A stretch of 64,000 bases of DNA from contig JAJEKV010000013.1 of NCBI GenBank assembly GCA_021234155.1, forward strand, positions 20,365,638-20,429,637, written 5' to 3'. Numbering within the stretch: the stretch's first letter is position 1; every line of letters begins with the position of its first letter. This DNA is from Isoetes taiwanensis. Taxonomy: Eukaryota > Streptophyta > Lycopodiopsida > Isoetales > Isoetaceae. This document shows positions 57,930 through 64,000 of this stretch, one piece after another. A program made the translations under genes and the position numbers. The notes below the pieces were generated by a model. The model worked only from the letters and a program-made list of their open reading frames with translations. It was not told the origin of the DNA and did no database searches.

Positions 57930-57934
57930 CCAGA

Positions 57935-59440
57935 GTTCAAGGTGATCTTTTACCCAGCCCACCTCAATTTAAGGCAAAGGGAGGTGGATGGAATTTCTGA
58001 GGAGTATGATTTGATATTGTATATAAGCCCAAATAAGTTTACTGTTGTGCGTGATGCCCTCTCCAGAGACCATTTCAGACAAGGATGCATTGCAATACAT
58101 TTCCACCTTTCAAGTGAGTTTGGCAAGCAAAGATTGAGGAGTCCTTACCAACCATGACCCCAAGGAGGTGGGAAAGCCTCTCCAAGGAAGCCGTAATGAT
58201 AAAGAGCTGAAGCCTTCAAGCATTATAAGAAGGGAGGTAACCCGCTGTATCACAAGCATAAGTTGTGCGTGCCCGGAATCATCGAGTAAGCGGCCAATTC
58301 TTCATGACACACATAACAGCCCAATAGCGTGGCATGCCGTGGCTTCATGAAGACCTATTTCAAGATTCAAGTAGTTACTTCGCCAGGAATGAAGAGGCGA
58401 TAGTCGCATATATCTCTGGATCGCTGGGGCTATGCCGCTAATTAAAGCCGGAAAGCAACTTCGGATTCCGTGTGCTTAGGAGCCATTGGGTGCCAAATGC
58501 GGGAGGTCATAAGTACGGGATTTCATTGGCTGTGGTTCTCTAGAACTCTTCGGAGGCAAGTGGGATGCGCTGATGCTGTCGTAGATAAGTTATCTAAGAT
58601 GGCACATTTGTGCCTTGCAAGACCAATGGACACGCATTGTGATAACGCCAAGCATTTGTAAGGGAGATTTTTAGACTCCATGGCATGCCCCGAGATAATA
58701 TCCGTGATAGAGATTCTAAGTTTTATGAGTGCCTTTGGCAGGATCTCTTTAGCACCATCTGCATCTAAGCTCTCCATGAGCACTTATCATCCCCAAAACG
58801 ATGGCCGCATCTGGAGAGGACCTAATCTGGACCACAATGAAGACATGCTCTCGGGCTATGTGTGGGAATGTAGGGCACCAAGTGGGATGAGTGCCATCCA
58901 ATTGGTGGAATTTCGCTTACAAAGTTTCGCTACAAAGGAGTCATCTCGTGATGTCTCCTTTCATGGTAAATTACCTGCACCGCTAGTTTAACCCCTGATA
59001 CCCGGCACAACTCGTGGCCCATGTGGAAGCGGTATCCAGCCAGATGTTAGGGGATATGCCAGCCCAGTGAAGAAGCGTAAGGCTACTTATTGGCGCGAAG
59101 AAGCTGGCGGTAAGAGCAGCCGGCTGCCACGTGACCGTAGAGTTCAAGGTATGATAGCTTGGTTGAAGATCAGCAGCTGCCAAGCTTCTGGACTGGGAGT
59201 TGTAAGCAGTTTGCCCCCCAGGTGGGCTGGTCCGCCTTACATTTTGAGAGAGGCTCCCAAGCTTCCACAAGTTGGTCTTCCGCCCATCTCAAAGTTCACA
59301 AGGTCTTCCAATGCAAGTTTCATTAAAAGGCACAATCCTAACCCCGAGGAGGTTTTGGATACTCCAACCTTGTTGGAAAACGACGCGAGGGAGCAAGCAG
59401 AAATAGTGCCCGAATACTTCCTTTGACAAGTCATTCAAGA
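57935..59440 (+). pseudogene. pol: Outer element RNase H end and integrase
   Basis: Resumes the frame cut at 47036. HLNLRQREVDGISEEYDLIL then VVRDALSRDH (end of RNase H), near 57960-58075. LCVPGII, HNSPIA and YFKIQ near 58260-58370 come from the HHCC zinc region. VVDKLSKMAHL near 58575-58611 holds the first catalytic Asp. RDRDSKF near 58700 (read in a different frame) holds the second, and STYHPQNDGR near 58781 leads to a segment where GAG AGG ACC, the Glu-Arg-Thr of TERTN, is out of frame. NEDMLSGYVWEC and GKLPAPLV follow. A chromodomain could not be confirmed; EEVLDTPTLLENDAREQAEI near 59347 lies where one would be. The order identifies a chromovirus-type Ty3 element. Confidence 0.82.
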
Positions 59441-60719
59441 AGACTACAGGGAGGTCTCCGGCCTCCCAATATTTGGTTAAGGGAAGCAATTACCGCGGAC
59501 ATGCATGGGTATTGAAGCAAGATTTGGAGAAGCAATACCCGTAGTTTATGAAGGAGTCAGATGGGCTGCAGCTCTGCTCCATCACCACTCTGAACCCCAT
59601 GGGAAGGTGATCAACACCCCGAGGTGTCAAGCCCATGCCTTGCCCACACACGCTAAAGGGCAAACCATCAGGCCTAACTCCGCTAAGATCCCCGTAGCTT
59701 TACACACCGTGAGGGATCAATCAGCAATGGGACAAGTCCCCCTTATCCCACGGGCCTAGTCCTCGCCCACCTCACGCTCAAAGGGTTCTTAAGTAATGTA
59801 CGTGACACTGGAGAATATGAGGCTATCTAGATACATCAACTAATGAGGCATTCGTGGTCTCTACCCCTCGAATTTGCCGTGGTTAATAGCTAGTATTGTT
59901 AAGTTTTAAGCCCCGGGCGCGATGCATTCTGCTGGTAGGGTGCATGCCGTAACCTTGGATCGCGGTGGGCGATGATGGGATACTTTAGGCATTCTCTAGG
60001 CCACACGCACTAGTACATGACCATTAGGGTCATGTGAGTGAGGAATGAGGCATGGTGGGCTGCATGATGGGACATCGATCGGATGATCTCTGGCGCCATG
60101 ACATGGGTAACGACACCGCCGTGAGGAGGGTCATGGTGGCGCTGCGCGATCATGCGCCGATGATGGGATCGTGGAGACGCTCCCTAGCTTCAAACCCGCG
60201 GGGCATGATGAATTAGGTACTCGGGTAACGGGTAACCAGTACAAGTGTAGCACTCGACAAGGGCTTATGATGGGAGCATCTTAAATGATCCTAAGCTCAA
60301 ACCGAAGCGGCCATGATCTCGGGCAAGGTAGTAGGACAACCTTTGAGTCGCGAGTTCTACCAAGGAGTGGGTAAGGGGGTGGTCCCCAAAACCACAAATC
60401 ATTATCCAACTAACCTAATGTGCTCCTTTGCGCAAGTAGAAGGTATCTCAGCCAGGAGCCGACACGGTAGGGTTTCACTCAGGGATTATGAACCCTAATA
60501 ACCTTATAATAATGTTTTATTATCGTGAAGAAATGGTCACCGTGTTAAGGCTATATAAATTTCGTATAAGTACAAATAATATAGCCTAAATTTTGAATTT
60601 GAACTAATAAAACTTGATTACTATAATAAACCAGGTTATGACATGTTGTTCCCAGTGCATAAGGTGGTTCTGCCACCTTAGCGCTAATGTCAGAGGACAA
60701 AGATTGTCCTATAGGAGAA
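59441..60719. other. Outer element 3' untranslated region
   Basis: No coding sequence. ATGATGGGA-type motifs recur near 59972, 60065, 60161 and 60268. A CATGACC/GGTCATG inverted repeat lies at about 60016-60034. The purine stretch ATAGGAGAA directly before the 3' LTR is a plausible polypurine tract. Confidence 0.55.
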
Positions 60720-62332
60720 TGTGATCTGCCCGTGGGAATCCATGTCAATGATATCCCCATCCACCATACAAGTCTATCTTCATAGCCTTGTATACCATAG
60801 ATTGTGGCATCTAGGGCATGGCCAAGTTATTCTCATAATCCTAGCCAACCATAGGTTAGACCATTATCCACTGGCCTTTAACCCATTGGGCACCTCGGCC
60901 ACAATGTGACTCTCACCCCATTGGTGCCACGCGGCATCCTAGTGTGGACCTACTTATATGTGGCCTAAATCCCTAACCCTAGGCTCTTTCCAAACTCTCT
61001 AGCACCCAGAGACTCATTCTTCTTACTGCTCAAAACTCCGCTTCAACATCGCTTGTCATGGCATAGACCGGGTGCAAAGAGCTAAAGAGGGTAGACTCCT
61101 GCTCTTGGAGCAAGACCAGCATCACGAGAGTCAAGACCCCATGGAGGCACACGGATCCGGAGGGAGAGCTTCGGTGAGTGCATGTAGGATAGTAGTTGTG
61201 ATAGCTCATCCGAATTAGCATCTTGTATCTGTATAGAGCCAATTTAGAACTCAGATTTAACATCTTCAACCTTAATCCACTTAACCCAACCATTAGTTAG
61301 ATTGTATGACAAGGGTTAAGATGTTCTTCATGATTATTCTCATGATATGATGATTATGTGGATGATGGTTGATCATGTTTGCCCTCTTGTATTGGGAAGG
61401 GGTAGAGACCTAGGGCCATGTGTGTATGTTCCTAGAGTAGATCCCTTTAGTTCCTACTAGCTATGTCATGTACATGTGGAGCCCACCAAAGGCTTCCAGG
61501 CTATGATATGACTCAAACACCTCACACAATCCAAGCAGAGGGGAATGTGGGAGGGAGGATCCCCACGAGTGGGGGGCTTCGGGGATCCCATAGTGAGCTA
61601 GGCTTATGGTCGGTCACTCTCGCGGTGGGCTCTGCATGGGTCCCACACCTCCCTGGGCAATGGTGACGCCCTGCCTCTGAGTCAAGTGTTGGCTTGGCTC
61701 GCTTTGGGTTAAGTTATACCTAATCGTGTGTCAAGCCACGATTCTCTAGTCACTTCACCTAACCTCTAGACCCTGGAAGGGAGAGATGCAACCCTTCCCC
61801 CGGCCCACTGTGGAGATGCAACCCCGAGTAGTCTTGATGGTGATGCCATGGGATTATGTGATCCGGAAGGCTAGAGTCATGCCGTGAGCCTGAATTACAG
61901 CCCATCCCTGCAGCATGCACGTGAGGGGCTGATGGAGTGGTCAACCCTAGCCATTGTTCTATAGCCAACCCCGCCATTGCCATGACTCCTGGCCGGCCAT
62001 CTTGAGGCTCAGCTCTGGGCCACCATCCTCCCCCACGCAGTCCTGTTTCTGCAGGGGCCTCATGTTTTACCGCTTGTGCTTATCATCTTTGTATTGGTAT
62101 TATGTGTGATGCACTACCCTCGGTAGTATTTATGTATGTTGGATAGCTCGACGTGTTATCGCCTGGCCGTTATAGGGAGCCCATAGGGAAGGGCGAAGAC
62201 ACCTTCGGTGTTCCCTTCCCCGCACCGGGATCACCTCGAAAGGTAGATTTAAGGGCCCGCAAGGTTGTTGAACCTGACGGGATTTCGCCGAAAGTGTACG
62301 CAATACCGCATGTTTGTGCGCGTGGAGCCACA
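60720..62332 (+). mobile_element. 3' LTR of the outer element
   Basis: 1613 bp, collinear with 15940-17580 from TGTGATCTGCCCGTGG to GTGGAGCCACA. Shares CACCATACAAGTCTATCTTC, TGTATTGGGAAGGGG and TTTAAGGGCCCG blocks. Differences are mostly short indels; the terminal bases are less well preserved than in the 5' LTR. Confidence 0.87.
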
Positions 62333-64000
62333 TTCACCATGCCCATGGAAATGGGAGATCGATAGCCTACCGCAGGACCGGGCTTCGGAAACAAAGAGTC
62401 CGATTTTGTCCGGTCATCCGGCCATCCGGACATATACAATTGTAAACTTTTCCAATGAATAACAAATTTTGTCTACTTCTATATTTCTACAATGTAATAA
62501 TACATGTTACATACCTTTTAAGCGGTTTCTTGGCCATGCAACAAATGTTCCAACACTTTCCAATCGTGATCTCCACCGGGAATCATGAGGTAAAGCTTCA
62601 TCCATACAGCTTAATAACTGCAATCTCCACATACCTTATCCCTCGAAACACCTATGACAAGCATACGGATCGATGGAGTCGATCTTGCATAATCCTACTT
62701 CTTCCTTTTCTCTCGATTTGTAAGCACATGAAACATTCATCTTCTATTGACCTAAAAATTGCTTGGTCTCGTATTCCTACTATTGAAATTAATGTTAAGC
62801 TTATAGAATGAGATGAGTACCGCACTGCAGCCATTCTCGAAGTCGGGATTGAGTTCCCCAAAACCACAGCGCCATGTGGAAACCCGCTACCGGGAAAATT
62901 TAATTAGAAGAAAAGATTAGGTTAACCACGCTAAAGGATAAATTTGGCTGATACATTTTGGTAGATTTTATTTTAAAACTTAATGAAAGAAGCTCCACGA
63001 CTTTTGCCCGCTATTATTATTTATATGTGTCAAGAATATTTCAAACTCAGATTTTGTGTTTTCTTGAAATTCAAATTTCTATTTCTCGTATTGTAGAAAG
63101 CATTTCGAAAGCAACTGAAACTAAGCCGCACCTTCAATTTCAAGCATTGTATGACCGGAGATGTCTCTCTAAACGAATCGAGGTCAAGGCTGACGGGTGT
63201 GAGGAAGCTGCGGAAGAGGAATCTCTAAACCCTAGCCTCAAGTCAGAGACGCTGTGGATCGTAATGGTGACGTAATACACGTAACCCTATTCAAGGTATT
63301 TAATTTGCCACGTATCAATAACACTGTGGGAGAGTATTATGTTTGCATGAATTTTGAGATATTTCGTTCTAATATGTTTTGCATGAGTTTGAAAGCATAT
63401 TATGCTTTGCATGACTTTAAGTACAATTACCGCTAATGCCTCGGGATTGTCCGCTTTGTAGAACATAATTTTGCTCGCTTTTATATATAGAATATACGGC
63501 AGCCAGCTTGGAGATAGCAATGTTCAATGAGGTTAAATAGTGTGAAATATGGATTCATAAAGGGTATGAAGCTTAAAATGTGGGATGCAAAACTAATTCT
63601 AGTTTCAAAATCAATGATACCGGCAATAGAGTTACCAATGCTTGCCGCTGAATTGTACTAATTTAGGAGCGAAATAACGCCAAGCTGCGGATCTCTCGTT
63701 CCTTGAAAAGTACCTTAAAAAATGTTCATCTCTTTTGCAAATAAGAGGAAGAAAACCCCTAATAATTCTGCTCCTAATCCCCGCCACAGCAAGGGTAGAT
63801 CAATCTGCATGCGCGCACTACATGATCTCACCCAGATGATGAAGGGTCGATTCTAAAGTAAACCACGGACCTAAGAGGAAATGGATCAGGGTGCCGAAAG
63901 TGGCACGCTGGACCTGCCAAGACAAATGGCAAGCTCCGACTTAACTCTTCTCGAGGAAAAAGGAAGCAGAGCAATCACGTAACTGAACGAAGCAATGGAA
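62333..64000. other. Right flank of the outer element, no gene identified
   Basis: AT-rich. A plus frame 62958-63275 reads RIVESISKATETKPHLQFQA and KRIEVKADGCEEAAEEESLN and may be an exon of an unknown gene. Its only support is a protein-like composition and a stop near 63273. No continuation of the open frame that ends at 15939 could be matched here. Confidence 0.35.

Overview
The window is repeat-dominated nuclear DNA of a land plant. Evidence for a plant is a pentatricopeptide repeat (PPR) gene remnant, plant-type L1 LINEs with a zf-RVT domain, chromovirus and Athila/Tat-type Ty3 LTR retrotransposons with plant primer-binding sites, a Helitron, long (TA)n tracts, and intron-containing fragments of an AP-1 mu adaptin and an EamA transporter. 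A fern or other seed-free plant is my guess from the style of the PPR and LTR elements; the sequence does not prove it. No intact, clearly functional host gene was found. Nearly every recognisable protein is broken by frameshifts or stops, so most gene calls are pseudogenes or fragments.

Layout. 1-0.8 kb: PPR remnant (minus). 1.6-8.0 kb: two 5'-truncated LINE copies with poly(A) tails (plus), each followed by an opposite-strand L1 ORF1 fragment; the whole unit is tandemly duplicated. 9.1-12.3 kb: tandem repeats, a hairpin minisatellite, and a long palindrome just upstream of a TATA box. 13.2-15.9 kb: two copies of a TATA promoter, small open frames and a foldback MITE. 15.94-62.33 kb: an apparent nested retrotransposon, with a 1.64-kb LTR plus tRNA-iMet primer site on the left, a matching 1.61-kb LTR on the right, and degraded gag-pro-RT-RNase H-integrase of chromovirus type on the plus strand between them.

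Inside that interval lie (TA)n/palindrome blocks (19.3, 27.4 and 36.2 kb), a mosaic of gene fragments on the minus strand (22-26 kb), an inactivated Helitron (29.5-34.1 kb) and a complete 3.2-kb non-autonomous LTR element with a CTTAA target duplication (36.88-40.08 kb). They are followed by a divergent histone H3-family frame with an extremely long N-terminal stretch (40.38-41.43 kb), several unidentified open frames (42.2-43.8 kb), and a 10.9-kb Athila/Tat-like element with a CCAGA target duplication (47.04-57.93 kb). That last element sits exactly inside the RNase H region of the outer element. 62.3-64.0 kb is flank without a recognisable gene.

The most unusual items are the histone H3-fold frame lying between the 5' leader and gag of an LTR element, the AP-1 mu/EamA exon mosaic, the palindrome family attached to (TA)n tracts, and the promoter palindrome at 10.35 kb. 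Paired repeats differ mainly by many short indels, so some 'pseudogene' damage could be sequencing or assembly error.
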